Source: Spirochaetales bacterium (GTDB lineage Bacteria; Spirochaetota; Spirochaetia; UBA9216). Taken from it: a stretch of DNA of 64,000 nucleotides. A model generated the notes under the pieces. That model was not told the origin of the DNA. It made no database searches and worked only from the letters and a program-made list of their open reading frames with translations. The stretch is taken from assembly GCA_016839055.1 (NCBI GenBank), contig JAEKNX010000001.1, positions 239,693 to 303,692 of the forward strand, given 5' to 3'. The translations under genes were made by a program, and so were the position numbers. Of this stretch, positions 1-11,000 are shown in pieces (position 1 is the stretch's first letter; each line of letters opens with the position of its first letter).

Positions 1-2
1 AG

Positions 3-749
3 AAGGGAGTTCAGATTCTCTGTCTTCAGGAAATCTTTTTCGGTCCGTATTTCTGTGCCGAGCAGGATATCAAATGGTATGAAACGGCCGAAACCGTTCC
101 GGGACCAACGACCGAACGTCTGTCGGTTTATGCTAAGAAATACAAGATGGTATTAATCCTTCCTGTTTATGAGAAGGCGATTGACGGGGTCTATTATAAT
201 ACCGCGGCCGTAATTGACGCCGATGGTAAATATCTCGGCAAGTTCCAGAAAATACATATTCCTCATACCTGGCCGGGATTCTGGGAGAAGTTTTATTTTA
301 AACCCGGCAATCAGGGGTTTCCTGTTTTTGATACAGCTTATGCTAAAATCGGCGTGTTCATCTGCTATGACAGGCATTTCCCTGAATGCGCGAGAATCCT
401 TGCATTAAACGGGGCTGAAATTCTATTTAATCCGTCTGCAACCGTAGCCGGAAAATCGCAGTATCTCTGGGAGCTCGAGCAGCCTGCCCAGGCTGCAGCC
501 AATGGTGTGTTTATCGGGGCAAACAATCGGGTCGGACTCGAGAAGCCCTGGGAATTCGGTCGGTTTTACGGCTCAAGCTATTTCGTTGATCCCAGGGGAC
601 AGATAATTAAGAAGGGAAGCGATGACAAGGATGAGGTTGTTATTGCCGACCTTGACCTGGATATGATAAGGGAAGTCAGGGACGGCTGGCAGTTCTTCCG
701 TGACCGCCGCCCCGAGATGTACTACGACATCTGCGATTTTCTTCCCTGA
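3..749 (+). CDS. N-carbamoylputrescine amidase-like carbon-nitrogen hydrolase (5' truncated by window)
   Basis: The frame is open from base 3, so the gene starts outside the window; 248 codons are present and the family is usually about 290 residues, so roughly 45 are missing. The nitrilase-fold catalytic triad is visible: Glu in QEIF near fragment residue 10, Lys in KIHIPH near residue 83 and Cys in ICYDRHFPE near residue 121. The CYDRHFPE signature and the WPGFWEKFYF stretch resemble AguB, which hydrolyses N-carbamoylputrescine to putrescine in the agmatine route. Beta-ureidopropionase is the main alternative. The gene converges on the ABC permease ending at 752, with no terminator in the 2-nt gap. 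Confidence 0.82.
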   Translation, partial: KGVQILCLQEIFFGPYFCAEQDIKWYETAETVPGPTTERLSVYAKKYKMVLILPVYEKAIDGVYYNTAAVIDADGKYLGKFQKIHIPHTWPGFWEKFYFKPGNQGFPVFDTAYAKIGVFICYDRHFPECARILALNGAEILFNPSATVAGKSQYLWELEQPAQAAANGVFIGANNRVGLEKPWEFGRFYGSSYFVDPRGQIIKKGSDDKDEVVIADLDLDMIREVRDGWQFFRDRRPEMYYDICDFLP

Positions 750-751
750 TT

Positions 752-2005
752 CTACTCGTACCGGAGGGCTTCATGCGGTACGAGTTTGGCCGCCCTTACC
801 GCGGGGTAGAATCCCGACAGAAGCCCCGTAATAAGCGAGAGAAGCACCGCTATGGCGGCGGTTCCCGGATCGATGATGACGGGCCATGATGCAAGCTTGC
901 CGATGATTACCGAGGCAAGGGCCGCGAGGCCCAGGCCGCCGAGTCCGCCGCCGCCGCAGAGAATCAGGGTTTCAATTAGAAACTGAGTTCTGATGTCGGA
1001 CTGCCGGGCGCCGAGAGCCTTTCTGATGCCTATCTCACGGGTGCGCTCCTTGACCGAGACGAGCATGATGTTCATGATTCCTATTGCGGCAACTAGTAAG
1101 GCAATTCCCGCAAGGACGGCAACCCCTATGGTGATTGTCGTGACCACTGTGTTAATCATCTCAAGCTGTTCCTTCATCGATGTCACCGAGAATTTGTCAA
1201 CCCGATCGTCCCATTTGCCGTGATTGCGGGCCAGCACCCGGCTTGCTTCCGCCTGGGCAGTTTTTATGTCCCCGATGCTCACGGCCTTGGCCATTACATT
1301 CCAGTAATCCCCGTCGCCGCCGAAGATCCGTTTAAACAGTGAGATAGGGACAACGAAGGCGTTGTTGAAGGTAGAGTCCGGGTCGGAGATGGATATTGTA
1401 TCAGTTTTTTCCTTCTTTTCGAGGACTCCAATAATTTTAACAGGCAGCCCGAAGGCTGTAATGTAATTACCGACCGGATCAGTGTCGGGGAAAAACTCTT
1501 CTTTGATGGCGTAGCCCACAACCGCGACCTTTTCCTGATGGAGAATCTCATCTTCAGTCATTATCCTGCCGGACAGGAGTTTAAACTCAACATACTCGAT
1601 ATAGGCTTCGGTAGTCCCGGTTACGGTGAGCTGTTTTTCGGTTTCCCCGGCTTTTATCAGCGTTCTCTTCTGCGAAATAGGAGCAATTGCAGTGAGATGG
1701 GGAGCATACTTTCCTAGATCCTCAATGTCGCGAGCCGTCATTCCTTCTAGCTTGAATGAGCGGTTCAGGCTCCATGCCTGCCAGTTGATGTTTATTGAGA
1801 GTGAGGTTGGGGTTAGCCCCTCGAATTCTTTCATGATGATAGAGCGTCCGCCCGCTCCAGCTGCTATTACTGTGATGACTGAGGATATTCCAATTACTAT
1901 TCCGAGCAGAGTCAGCACTGTACGAGATTTATTTGAAATAATTGCAGAGACGGCTTCGATTAAAAGATTCGCAAAGTTTACTGTTCGGCTTTTTTTCACA
2001 AACAA
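752..2005 (-). CDS. MacB-type ABC transporter permease (second of pair)
   Basis: 417-residue inner-membrane permease of the MacB/LolC-E type. It has one N-terminal membrane helix (LTLLGIVIGISSVITVIAAG), a large periplasmic MacB_PCD domain (about 60-270), and three C-terminal helices forming the FtsX domain, with the signature [21 protein letters not shown]. It is the last gene of the YIP1-TolC-adaptor-ATPase-permease-permease operon, 3 nt after the paralogous permease, so the two probably form a heterodimer. MacB-type systems extrude peptides, lipids or macrolides from the periplasm by mechanotransmission; the substrate cannot be told here. Confidence 0.88.
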   Translation of the reverse strand: MFVKKSRTVNFANLLIEAVSAIISNKSRTVLTLLGIVIGISSVITVIAAGAGGRSIIMKEFEGLTPTSLSININWQAWSLNRSFKLEGMTARDIEDLGKYAPHLTAIAPISQKRTLIKAGETEKQLTVTGTTEAYIEYVEFKLLSGRIMTEDEILHQEKVAVVGYAIKEEFFPDTDPVGNYITAFGLPVKIIGVLEKKEKTDTISISDPDSTFNNAFVVPISLFKRIFGGDGDYWNVMAKAVSIGDIKTAQAEASRVLARNHGKWDDRVDKFSVTSMKEQLEMINTVVTTITIGVAVLAGIALLVAAIGIMNIMLVSVKERTREIGIRKALGARQSDIRTQFLIETLILCGGGGLGGLGLAALASVIIGKLASWPVIIDPGTAAIAVLLSLITGLLSGFYPAVRAAKLVPHEALRYE

Positions 2006-2008
2006 CTC

Positions 2009-3223
2009 CTAATGATCCGCTCGCAGCGCTTCTACCGGCATCAGCTGTGAAGCCTTCCAGGCCGGATAAATACCAAATACTAAGCCTATGAAAGTCGATA
2101 TGGCGAGTGCGCCGAGTACTATGGCAAGGCTGAGCATGAATTTCCATTTTAGAATCATGCAGGCAATTGAGGCTATCCCCGCGCCGAAGATTACTCCGGT
2201 GCCGCCGCCGATAATGCACAGGACAATTGCTTCTATAACAAACTGAATGACAATATCCGATCGGGTAGCCCCAACGGCCATCCTGATTCCTATCTCGCGT
2301 GTCCGTTCTGTAACGGCAACGAGCATGATGTTCATGATGCCCAGGCCTCCTACGACTATCGATATTGCCGCGATAACAAGGACGAGAGTGGAGATAATAT
2401 TTAGAATTTTATCAACCATGCCTACATAGGAATCTAGTCTCTCAATCCTGAACCTGGTCTCACCCCGCAGAAGACCGTATTTATTATTAAGATATGCCTC
2501 CATCCGTTCCTCGGCAATATCGACATATTCCAGATTCTCAAATTTGAGGAGATAGACCCAGTATTTTATATTTCCGCCGCCCCATGCCTTTGCCGCTATG
2601 AAATCTGACGGTATGAAGACCGTATTATTGTCTGAACCGTCTGATAAAAAGGTATTGGAGACTCTGTCGGTAAGTCCTATGACCGTAAAGTTTTTCTCGG
2701 ATATCTTAATTTCTTTGCCTATAGGATCTTCATATTTAAAGAGGCGCGAGGCAATGTCTGGTCTTAAAACACAGACCCGCTTACGGTTTATAACATCCTG
2801 CTGCAAATACTGGCGGCCTTCTTTTATATTAATATCGAACATGTCGAAGTGATCCGGTTCGGCACCGAAGACGGTAATCTCCGCGGTTTCTCCCTTATAG
2901 CTAACCGTATAGGCCGCGTCGAATATCGAGCCCGAGCCGATGCGCCCAGGCAGGGACTGTTTGAAAAAGCTTATATCACGGCTGTCCATCAGCACTCGAC
3001 GTTCGTCGCTCATATAATTTGAGTTGTCTACCTGTACCCAGAGCATGGTTGACCCGTAGCGGCCTATCTCGCTGCCTACCGAGTCCCTGAACGCAAGCCC
3101 GATTACAGATATGGCGATAAGGCATCCGACTCCGAAATTTATGCCGAGAATGGTTAGGAAAGACCGGATTTTATTTCCTCTGATTACATCGAAAGACTCT
3201 CTGAGTCCCTCAGCTATCTTCAT
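2009..3223 (-). CDS. MacB-type ABC transporter permease (first of pair)
   Basis: 404-residue paralogue of the following permease with the same plan: N-terminal helix ([21 protein letters not shown]), periplasmic MacB_PCD domain, and FtsX domain with [21 protein letters not shown] followed by two further helices. Its start overlaps the end of the ATPase gene by 14 nt, indicating translational coupling. It lacks the fused N-terminal ATPase of true MacB, so the transporter is assembled from separate ATPase and two permease subunits, as in LolCDE or YknYZ. Confidence 0.88.
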   Translation of the reverse strand: MKIAEGLRESFDVIRGNKIRSFLTILGINFGVGCLIAISVIGLAFRDSVGSEIGRYGSTMLWVQVDNSNYMSDERRVLMDSRDISFFKQSLPGRIGSGSIFDAAYTVSYKGETAEITVFGAEPDHFDMFDINIKEGRQYLQQDVINRKRVCVLRPDIASRLFKYEDPIGKEIKISEKNFTVIGLTDRVSNTFLSDGSDNNTVFIPSDFIAAKAWGGGNIKYWVYLLKFENLEYVDIAEERMEAYLNNKYGLLRGETRFRIERLDSYVGMVDKILNIISTLVLVIAAISIVVGGLGIMNIMLVAVTERTREIGIRMAVGATRSDIVIQFVIEAIVLCIIGGGTGVIFGAGIASIACMILKWKFMLSLAIVLGALAISTFIGLVFGIYPAWKASQLMPVEALRADH

Positions 3224-4007
3224 CAGCGGCTCCCTTTGCCGGTGTATGCCGCTGCATGGCTTCTTCCAGATCCTGCGTCGAGAGATCTGCCAGACTATTC
3301 AGTATCAGTTCGGCATCAGCCCGGCTTTTAACTTTTTCATCACCATGAATCCTGCCGTCCCTGAGGTGGATTATCCTTTTTCCATGCAGGGCAATATCCA
3401 TTTCATGTGTGACCATGACGATGGTCGATCCCTGATTATGAAGCCTCTGAAACAGGGCCATGATGTTAAGTCCTGTTCTCGAGTCAAGGTTTCCGGTCGG
3501 CTCATCGGCAAAGAGAATGCTCGGATTGTTGACCAGGGCACGGGCTATTGCAACACGCTGCCTCTGGCCGCCGGAGAGCTCATTTGGTTTATGATCAGCC
3601 CTGTCAGAGAGTTCCACGCGTTCGAGCGCCTCATCGGCAAGCTTGCGCCTCTCTTTGGCCGAATAGCCAGAATATATGAGCGGCAGCTCTACGTTTCGTC
3701 GCGCGGATATTCTCGGCAGAAGGTTGAATGTCTGGAAGACAAAGCCTATCTGCCGGTTACGCACCTCGGCCAGCTCCTGGTCGGTCAGCTTTGAGACATC
3801 TTTTCCTCCCAGGAAGTATGAGCCTGAGGAGGGGCGGTCCAGACAGCCGATGATATTCATAAGAGTTGATTTTCCGGAGCCTGAGGCTCCCATGACGCAT
3901 ATGAATTCATGGTCTGAGATTTCAAGGCTGACCCCGTCCAGTGCCCTGACTTCGATGTCTCCCATCCTGTATATCTTCGAAATATCTTTTATGTCAATAA
4001 TGGCCAA
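3210..4007 (-). CDS. ABC transporter ATP-binding protein (MacB/LolD family)
   Basis: ATPase subunit for the two adjacent permeases. Walker A is GASGSGKST, the Q-loop is [10 protein letters not shown], the signature is LSGGQRQR and Walker B is [13 protein letters not shown], all typical of the LolD/MacB branch. The longer ATG frame from 4052 would overlap the adaptor gene by 41 nt and has no ribosome site. A TTG at 4007, 4 nt after the adaptor stop and preceded by AGG at about 7-nt spacing, gives the normal family N-terminus ([15 protein letters not shown]) and is preferred. A C-terminal extension of about 45 residues beyond the usual LolD end contains a charged helix of unknown role. Confidence 0.9.
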   Translation of the reverse strand: MAIIDIKDISKIYRMGDIEVRALDGVSLEISDHEFICVMGASGSGKSTLMNIIGCLDRPSSGSYFLGGKDVSKLTDQELAEVRNRQIGFVFQTFNLLPRISARRNVELPLIYSGYSAKERRKLADEALERVELSDRADHKPNELSGGQRQRVAIARALVNNPSILFADEPTGNLDSRTGLNIMALFQRLHNQGSTIVMVTHEMDIALHGKRIIHLRDGRIHGDEKVKSRADAELILNSLADLSTQDLEEAMQRHTPAKGAADEDS

Positions 4008-4011
4008 GTTC

Positions 4012-5328
4012 TTACCTGCCTGTACTATCTTCGGTATCATCTTCATCTTCATCGATGATGATCTTTACTTCTGTGCCGTCTTCAACACCCGGAATCCGTC
4101 CTTCAATAATAAGATCATCTCCGAAGAGACCCTTTGTTACCTCGATATTTTCTATTCCGAGAATTCCGGTTTCAATCTCACGTTTTCTAGCGGTAAAGAA
4201 CTCAGCAGACCCGGCATCGTACCCCTCGGGAGGTTCAAGATAGAAGACCCATTTTTTTCCTTTTTCGACAAAATAAGCTTCTACCGGAATTGAAGGCGAC
4301 TGATCTTTTTCTTCTACGATAATATAGATTGACGCACTCGCGCCGATTCTTGCCGCCTTATCAGGATTTTCAAGGAGATCAACTTCTATCTCGCAGACCC
4401 GTGAATCATTAATTTTTTTAATCATCGGAGCTATTCTTGAAACCCGGCCTGAAAGTTCCTTACCTATGAAAGAGTCGGAGGTTATTTTCACCTCCTGCCC
4501 GACGGCTATATAAGAGAGATCCACTTCGTCAACGAGTGCGTCAACTACCAATTGGGTCTCGTCATGGATTTCTGCGAGCATCATACCAAGCTCGACAACG
4601 GAGTTCTCATCGACATTGAGGTCGGTGATTGTTCCACCTGATTCAGCCTTTATTTCATAGTATTTTATATTTTTCCCGGCGATATCTAAATCACTGAGAG
4701 CCTTTGCGACCTCGGGAGAGTTTTCGACAATTTTCGAATCAGAGAGAAAGGATGAGGTCCGCTGATCATCGAGGGGCCTTCCTTCACGGAAATTCAGTTT
4801 CTGCCTGCCCGAATCCAGGTTCTCGCTTGCTATGAAGAAAGCTTCTTCCTTCATACGGAGCTCTTCATCACTAATCGAACCAATTTTGTGAAGTTCCGCT
4901 GTCCGGTTGAAATCGCGTTCGGCCTGATCTTTGGCAGTATGCGCGCTCGAGTAGGCGGTGCGCAGGTTGAGGAGTTCAGCCCTGACTGCCATCTGAGAGT
5001 TTATCACCGCGTTTTCTGCATTGATCAGCTTGTTATCGAGACTTTCCTTGTCGAGAATTATCAAAATCTGACCACGCTGCACTATCTGTCCTTCCTCGAC
5101 AGGAACTTCGTTAACCGCTGCCTCAACGGCAGCGTAGATCTTTGTGTTCTTTTTTGAGGTAATCTCACCGTTCGCAGTAACTTCTCGGATGAAATCCTGA
5201 AGTTCAACCGTAAATGGACTTACCTCAATAAGGCTGTTCTTATTTTTTGATATGATGCTGACGGTAACAAGGGCTGCTACTATTACAAGCCCCGCCGCTA
5301 TCAGCATCTTTTTCTTTCCAGTTGTCAT
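4012..5328 (-). CDS. MacA/HlyD-type periplasmic adaptor protein
   Basis: 438-residue membrane fusion protein. It has an N-terminal signal anchor ([19 protein letters not shown]), a split biotinyl-lipoyl domain ([21 protein letters not shown] and the matching half [18 protein letters not shown]), an intervening alpha-hairpin rich in charged heptads (about 95-190), then beta-barrel and membrane-proximal domains. It would link the ABC permeases to the TolC protein encoded 23 nt upstream. The C-terminus ends in an unusually acidic run, [10 protein letters not shown]. The substrate is unknown. Confidence 0.88.
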   Translation of the reverse strand: MTTGKKKMLIAAGLVIVAALVTVSIISKNKNSLIEVSPFTVELQDFIREVTANGEITSKKNTKIYAAVEAAVNEVPVEEGQIVQRGQILIILDKESLDNKLINAENAVINSQMAVRAELLNLRTAYSSAHTAKDQAERDFNRTAELHKIGSISDEELRMKEEAFFIASENLDSGRQKLNFREGRPLDDQRTSSFLSDSKIVENSPEVAKALSDLDIAGKNIKYYEIKAESGGTITDLNVDENSVVELGMMLAEIHDETQLVVDALVDEVDLSYIAVGQEVKITSDSFIGKELSGRVSRIAPMIKKINDSRVCEIEVDLLENPDKAARIGASASIYIIVEEKDQSPSIPVEAYFVEKGKKWVFYLEPPEGYDAGSAEFFTARKREIETGILGIENIEVTKGLFGDDLIIEGRIPGVEDGTEVKIIIDEDEDDTEDSTGR

Positions 5329-5351
5329 ATTTTCTCCATGTCAGCCGAAGG

Positions 5352-6836
5352 TCAGCCTAGCAGCATTCCTTCAAGATCATAGCCGAGCAGTTTGTACAGC
5401 TGCAGAACGGCCAAATTATAATTTATTTTATTTAAAAGCAGGGAAAGTCTCGTGTTTTCAAGTTCTATCTGGAGATCCAGCAGGTCTTTCTGGGTAATTC
5501 CTCCAAGCTCGAACTCTTTCAGCCCTTTATCATACTCAAATCGGCTTGTTTCTTCTTGAAGAATATAGATATCAGAAAGTTTACGGCTGAGGATTATGTT
5601 GTTTAGAAAAAGATTCATCTGAGACACGGTCCGTGCGCGTTTATCTTCAAGTTCGTTTTCCAGTCTAAGAAGCTCATTTTTTTTTACAGCAATTGCACTC
5701 TCTGCCGCGCCTCCGTCAATAATTGAAGAACTCAAGCCGAGACTCAGGCTCAGGTTGTCGGAATATGTTTCTTCGGTAAGACCGCTCGAGATTTTATAGG
5801 TCCCGCCGGCATTGAGAATCATGGCTGACTGCTGCTGCTTGAGCACTATTTCAGATTCAGTGATTGCAATCCGGTTGAGACTTATTCTTATATCAGGACT
5901 ATTATCAAGCCGGGACAGCAGGTCCGCAACCTCAATACCACCGCTATTTAATTCTGTTATTACAGACTCCGCGTCGGAAGAAGCTGAGCTCTCAGAGTCC
6001 ATGAGCATAGCGGCGGTGAGTCCGTAAACCGAAGACATGAGTTCGTTCGCGGATATAAGAGCTTGTTCCGCTTTTAGAAGATCCGCGGACGACTGAAGAC
6101 TTGCTGCCCTGGCTGAATTAAGCTGTCCGAGGGTCCATATACCGAGCTGATATTCTTTTTCCATGCGTCGGAGATATTCTGTGTTAGTCTTAAGTCTTAC
6201 AGCAATAAGGTCTACCTGATATTTCGCCTTCAGCAGATTGTAATAATCTTCAATTGCCGATATTACAAGGATGTTGCGGTTATTCTGATAGTTGATTCTA
6301 CTTATATCAAGATTCTGATCAACCTGTCTAAGTGAAGCGCCGTAGGCCTCTCCGAAATAAAGCGGTTGGGAAAGTCCTATCGAAAATGATAGATCATTAT
6401 GAAATAGGGCCTCCTGCCGGGGCAAGAGGGGTGAGTTGGACTCCTCTATTCCCGAGCCTCTTATTCTGTCGGAGACACTGCCGCTGAGAGTACCGTAAGA
6501 CGGAAGGAGCTGGGAAAAACTTAGTTCGGGTCCGCCTAACAACGAATAATTATTTGTAATTACAATATCGTCAGTTAAGATGTTCTTAAACGAATTTTGC
6601 CCTGAGCTGTCGAGTCCGCCGGTTAACTGTAGATAATACTGCGACATGGCAGCCTCGTGCTGCAGGCGGCCGCCCTCATTATATGCTTCATTGGCGGTAT
6701 ATGCCCGGCAGTCTGTTTTCAGTGCTACAAGAACCGCGGTCAGCGCCCTGTCGTTGAGGGTGAAGTCCGGCTCAGCATGAACCAGGGCCGCAGAGATGAG
6801 TAGGAATGTGATGATGATGATTGATTTTCCGGCCAT
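5352..6836 (-). CDS. TolC-family outer membrane efflux protein (ABC operon)
   Basis: 494 residues with a cleavable signal peptide (hydrophobic core IIIITFLLISAALVHA). The body is a duplicated coiled-coil arrangement typical of TolC/OEP proteins, with two long alpha-helical hairpins separated by beta-strand segments such as LSFSIGLSQPLYFG and NLSLSLGLSSSIIDGG. It would form the trimeric outer-membrane exit duct for the MacAB-like pump whose adaptor follows at once. It lies 7 nt downstream of the YIP1-family gene in the same operon. It differs strongly from the second TolC protein at 12244-13560. Confidence 0.85.
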   Translation of the reverse strand: MAGKSIIIITFLLISAALVHAEPDFTLNDRALTAVLVALKTDCRAYTANEAYNEGGRLQHEAAMSQYYLQLTGGLDSSGQNSFKNILTDDIVITNNYSLLGGPELSFSQLLPSYGTLSGSVSDRIRGSGIEESNSPLLPRQEALFHNDLSFSIGLSQPLYFGEAYGASLRQVDQNLDISRINYQNNRNILVISAIEDYYNLLKAKYQVDLIAVRLKTNTEYLRRMEKEYQLGIWTLGQLNSARAASLQSSADLLKAEQALISANELMSSVYGLTAAMLMDSESSASSDAESVITELNSGGIEVADLLSRLDNSPDIRISLNRIAITESEIVLKQQQSAMILNAGGTYKISSGLTEETYSDNLSLSLGLSSSIIDGGAAESAIAVKKNELLRLENELEDKRARTVSQMNLFLNNIILSRKLSDIYILQEETSRFEYDKGLKEFELGGITQKDLLDLQIELENTRLSLLLNKINYNLAVLQLYKLLGYDLEGMLLG

Positions 6837-6843
6837 TTTTAAT

Positions 6844-7605
6844 TTATTTCACCACCATCGTAAACGCTAGTCCGACAGCTATCATTACCACAGCCGCGGC
6901 AATCGTGATTTTCAGGGCTTTACTGGTTGAAAGACCGGCGGCGCCCCTTAGAGCTGCAAAAAGATAGCCGTAATACAGCCAGTTGAAAATATCAGTTAGC
7001 GCGTCAATAAGATAGTAAAGGGTAGAGCCGATCTTGCCCGGATCGAAGAGTACCGCAAGGCTCACCGGAGAGGTCAGGGCATACTGAAGGTCAGCTGTTT
7101 CCTGTACCCTTGAGAGGATTCTCTCATAATCGGTAATCACCGTGATGAAGGTCTTGAGAATCATCTGAACAACTGAAATAAGTGCGATGAATACCATAAT
7201 TCTAAGCAGCAGTTTAAGGCTGATTTTCTCTTTTGAAATTACGGTAAATAATTTTAGAAGGAAAACAGAAACGGCAAGCATTAAAGCAAAACCGAAGACA
7301 CCGCCTACAACAGAACCTACGATTGTAAAGGTTTTCATATTTCCCGATGTTAACTGCTGCTCCATAAGCTCAATCTGCTCGGTGCTGAGTTCGGTTCCTT
7401 TTTCCTGCATGTTGCTGATCTGAACCCGCATTATGGCGTCAGCGTAGGCGTCACTGCTTTGTATAGGAATAAGCATCATGGAAGCCGCAGCAGATAGAAG
7501 AAGTATTATTATCAGAGGAAGCGCTATCTTTGTTGTACTGTCAACCTTTGAAAACCCCTGAATGGGTGACGGGATTATTTGTGCCCATAGTTTTACTGAA
7601 TTCAT
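6844..7605 (-). CDS. YIP1-family integral membrane protein
   Basis: 253 residues with an N-terminal segment typical of Yip1-domain proteins (SPIQGFSKVD, then a long helix PLIIILLLSAAASMMLI) and four further hydrophobic helices at about 110-135, 145-170, 205-230 and 235-252. Bacterial YIP1 proteins have no settled function. Here the gene leads the ABC-efflux operon, behind a good promoter at 7739-7767 and a ribosome site AAGGA, and so may act with the exporter or in membrane assembly. Position and topology are clear, function is not. Confidence 0.72.
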   Translation of the reverse strand: MNSVKLWAQIIPSPIQGFSKVDSTTKIALPLIIILLLSAAASMMLIPIQSSDAYADAIMRVQISNMQEKGTELSTEQIELMEQQLTSGNMKTFTIVGSVVGGVFGFALMLAVSVFLLKLFTVISKEKISLKLLLRIMVFIALISVVQMILKTFITVITDYERILSRVQETADLQYALTSPVSLAVLFDPGKIGSTLYYLIDALTDIFNWLYYGYLFAALRGAAGLSTSKALKITIAAAVVMIAVGLAFTMVVK

Positions 7606-7738
7606 AATTGAACCATCCTTATTTTTTATTTCTATTATTTAATACAGTTAGTATACCGCTTTATTCATTAAAACTTTACAAGTATTCAAGAATTACAATA
7701 TTAGTGTGATAGTTTAATAGTACACCAGCCGCAAACTC

Positions 7739-7767
7739 ATATTAACTCCATGCCGTCAATTTGTCAA
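7739..7767 (-). promoter_or_regulatory. Sigma-70-type promoter of the YIP1-TolC-MacAB operon
   Basis: On the minus strand, TTGACA (7767-7762) is separated by 17 nt from TAATAT (7744-7739). It points at the YIP1-family start at 7605, giving a leader of about 125 nt. A second, weaker TATACT lies closer to the gene. Confidence 0.6.
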
Positions 7768-7803
7768 CAGGCAACAGAGGTGCTAAATAGTAACTAATTC
7801 GGT

Positions 7804-8097
7804 TTACAGCAGTTCTTCTACCCCGGAGCTTATGAAACATTTCATCCCCATTCCTGGAAAATTTCCCTTAACTTTTAAAAAAGCCGAGCGGACTGCCGGC
7901 AGCTGCTCGGCCGGAATAATCATCATGATTTGTGAGTTTTCTTCCGGCCAGACCGAGGATCCCAGGCGGGGGCCGCTTCTTCCTACCCCGTGAACAGGGG
8001 CAGTCAGAGTATAATGTCCATCGAGTTCGAGAAGGGACAGCTCTTCGAGCATATCCTCCTCAACCGCCCTGTTTATCACCATGTCTATTCTTTTCAA
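7804..8097 (-). CDS. Small PII/DUF3240-like protein coupled to RND pump
   Basis: 97-residue protein with alternating strand-helix pattern (IDMVINRAV, MLEELSLLEL, SQIMMIIPAEQLPAVRSAFL) compatible with a PII/CutA ferredoxin-like trimer. The loop GVGRSGPRLGSSVWPEEN sits where PII T-loops occur. Small PII-like proteins are known next to heavy-metal and other RND pumps. Its ATG overlaps the stop of the RND gene by 4 nt (ATGA-type), so expression is coupled. A regulatory role on the pump is inferred from fold pattern and neighbourhood, not from a recognised signature. Confidence 0.5.
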   Translation of the reverse strand: MKRIDMVINRAVEEDMLEELSLLELDGHYTLTAPVHGVGRSGPRLGSSVWPEENSQIMMIIPAEQLPAVRSAFLKVKGNFPGMGMKCFISSGVEELL

Positions 8098-11000
8098 ACT
8101 GCTGCCTCCCTTTCTCTGATTAAATTGAGTTTCTGTTCAAGCCGTCTCGTTTTTCTTCGTTCGCTGCCGGCATTGAGAATAGAATACATAACTGGTGTTA
8201 TAAAGAGGGTCATCAGGGTTGAGACCGCGAGTCCTCCGACTATTGTCTGACCTATGGGCCTTATCATCTCGGTTCCCTCACCGGGAAAGAATCCCATAGG
8301 AATCATTCCCAGGATGGTCGTGAGACTCGTCATCATAATTGGTCTGAACCGGCTTACTCCGCTGTTTATGCAGGCCTCTATCAGGCCCTCTCCGCGTTCC
8401 CGGAGGAGGTTGGTGTAGTCAACAAGGACAATTCCGTTATTAACGACGACTCCTGCCAGGACAACTATCCCCACCGCTGAATAGACGCTGAATGCCTCAC
8501 CGGTGATGATGTATACCAGAACAACTCCGATTACCAGTAGAGGGATTGAGAAGAAGATTATAAACGGATCAATGAGAGATTCAAACTGGCTCGCCATGAC
8601 CGCGAAAACCATGATTATGGCCGCGATTATTATGATTATGAAGGTTGAGTTTGATTCCTTTAGTTCCTCACTTTCTCCTCCGAATCCGATGGTGACTCCT
8701 TCGGGAAGTCCTATCCTGTTTACCGCTTCTTCAATCAGAGGCTGGATCTTGGAAACAGCCGCCCCGTCCGCGAGTCCTGCGGTAACATGAACAATTCGGG
8801 TCTCATTGTCCCGGGCTATGTCCTTCGGTCCCGATGTAATTTCAAAGTGAGCAAGGTTTGACAGGATGATGCTTTTACCTGAAGGGGTGGTAAAGCCTAG
8901 TGATTCCAAATCAGGCAGCGATTTGCTGTCACTCTCTGAAAGCTCAACGTGAACATCGAGCTCTTCACCCCGATAGAAGTAGGTTGTTGCAGTTCTGCCT
9001 TTCAGCATTGTGTAAATGGTTCCGGCTATATCTGATACCGACAGGCCCAATGCGGCTGCCCGCTCGTGATCAATTACTACCCGATATTGGGGAGCTCCGT
9101 TTTCCATAGAGGAGACGGGATCTTCGACCTTCGGGAATTGCTCAAGCAGCAGATCCCTTACTTTCAATGCGGTTTCAGAGGCAAGGTCTAGATCATCCGA
9201 GTAGATGAGAATGTCTACCGGACTGCTTGAACCCATCCTTCGGCCTGCGGAAAACGCGAAGACAGCATCCGGAAACTGGTTGAGGTAAGGTTTGAGCTTG
9301 TTTTTTATTGCTGCCGGATTGTCTATCTGCTTAGCCGGTTGGGGCAGAAGCATTTCGATTGAGCCGGAGTAGGATGTTGAGTTCCAGTTGCTTCCCGCTT
9401 GCAGGACAAGATTCTCGATTCCGTCTACTTCCTCCTCTATTATCCTCTGCATATCGAAAAGAACTGACTGTGTTCGTTCCAGGGTTGTTCCTATAGGCAT
9501 GGTCAGTCTGATTGTTACAGAGTCATCAGTACTCGTCTGCGGCTGCATGTTCATACCGAAGGTTGAGAATTTTGCTATGCTGAAGAAAAGAAGTACTACC
9601 GTTAAGCCAATTATCAGGCTTCTGTTCGACAGAGCGAAACCGAGGGATTTACGGTATCCCTTCTCAAGACCCTTGAAGAAACCTTCAACCTGATTATCGA
9701 GGAAGAGCAGAACGCGATTCTTGAGCGGCTTCTGTTTGCGGGTGTTAAGTTTCAGGAAACGGGAGCTGAGGGCCGGAACGACTGTTATAGCCGTTATCAG
9801 TGAAATAACGAGGGATAGTACTATGGTAAAGATCAGATCTGTGAAGATCTGTCCCATCATTCCCAGATCATTCCTCCAGATTATCATAGGAACAAAGACG
9901 CAGAGCGTCGTCAGTGTGGAGGCGATGATCGCGGTCATCATCTCACGGGAGCCCAGGATGGCTGACGTTCTGAGTTTGGCGCCTTTCTCTCGGTATCTGT
10001 AGATATTCTCAAGAATAACAATCGAATTATCGACAATCATGCCGAGTCCCAGAATAAGACCTGTGAGGGTAATCAGGTTGAGAGTCAGGTTGAAAAAATA
10101 CATTCCGGTGAGTGTTACAAGAATAGAGAGCGGCAATGAGAGACCTATGATCAGGGTACTCTTAATATTGCGCAGAAAGATAAAGAGAATCAGCATAGCA
10201 AGCAGCCCGCCCTGCCAGGCAGCCTTGTAAACCTGATTGAGGGTCGATTCAACCATCTTGGTATCGTCATAGAGCACCCTGACCGATATTCCGTCAGGAA
10301 GTTCTTTATTGATTGAAGGCAGTTCAGCTTTTACACCCTGAACAACCTGTACCGAGTTCGTATCGCTTTCATTCTGTATCCTGATGGATATTGATGGTTT
10401 CCCATTTATTTGAACGATAGACGATGTATCTTTCGACCTTAATTCAACCTCGGCAATATCTTCAAGTCTGACTACTGTGGAGCGATTAACAGGATCAGAG
10501 AGTGAGCCTGAGCTCAGTGACGCGATGACGGTACGCTTTATGTCTTCTATCGAGCCGAATTTTTCATCTACTCTCAGGTTATACTTGATGCCCTCCCGTT
10601 CCACGCTGCCGGTTCCAAGTGAATAATTCCGTCCGGCAAGGGCGGATGAGACCTGGGAGATGTTCAGATTATAAGCCTGGAGTCTGCTCTGAGAAACAGA
10701 AACATTGAAAATAAGCGACGTTCCGCCCCTTGTTTCAGCTGAGGCTACTCCAGCTATCCGTTCGAGTCTGGGCTGGGCAACATCTTCGGCAAGCTGCTTC
10801 AGCTTTTCTTCCGAGGCATCTCCCTGAATGACGAGCCGCATTATCGGCCTTGAGTTAATATCGAACTTCATTACCTGCGGACTTGATGCATATTCGGGCA
10901 AATTATCGGTTACCCGCTCGAGTGCATCACGTACGTTATTGGTTGCGTCGTCAAGATCAACATCATAGCCGAACTCCAGATTTATTCTGCTGTATCCTTC

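Noticed and set aside
3111..3794. 227-codon plus-strand frame across the ABC ATPase gene
   Set aside because: Opposite-strand shadow of Walker and signature motifs; composition does not resemble a protein family.
4008..4052. ATG start of the ABC ATPase inside the adaptor gene
   Set aside because: The residues are the shifted-frame reading of the adaptor's acidic tail and no ribosome site is present.
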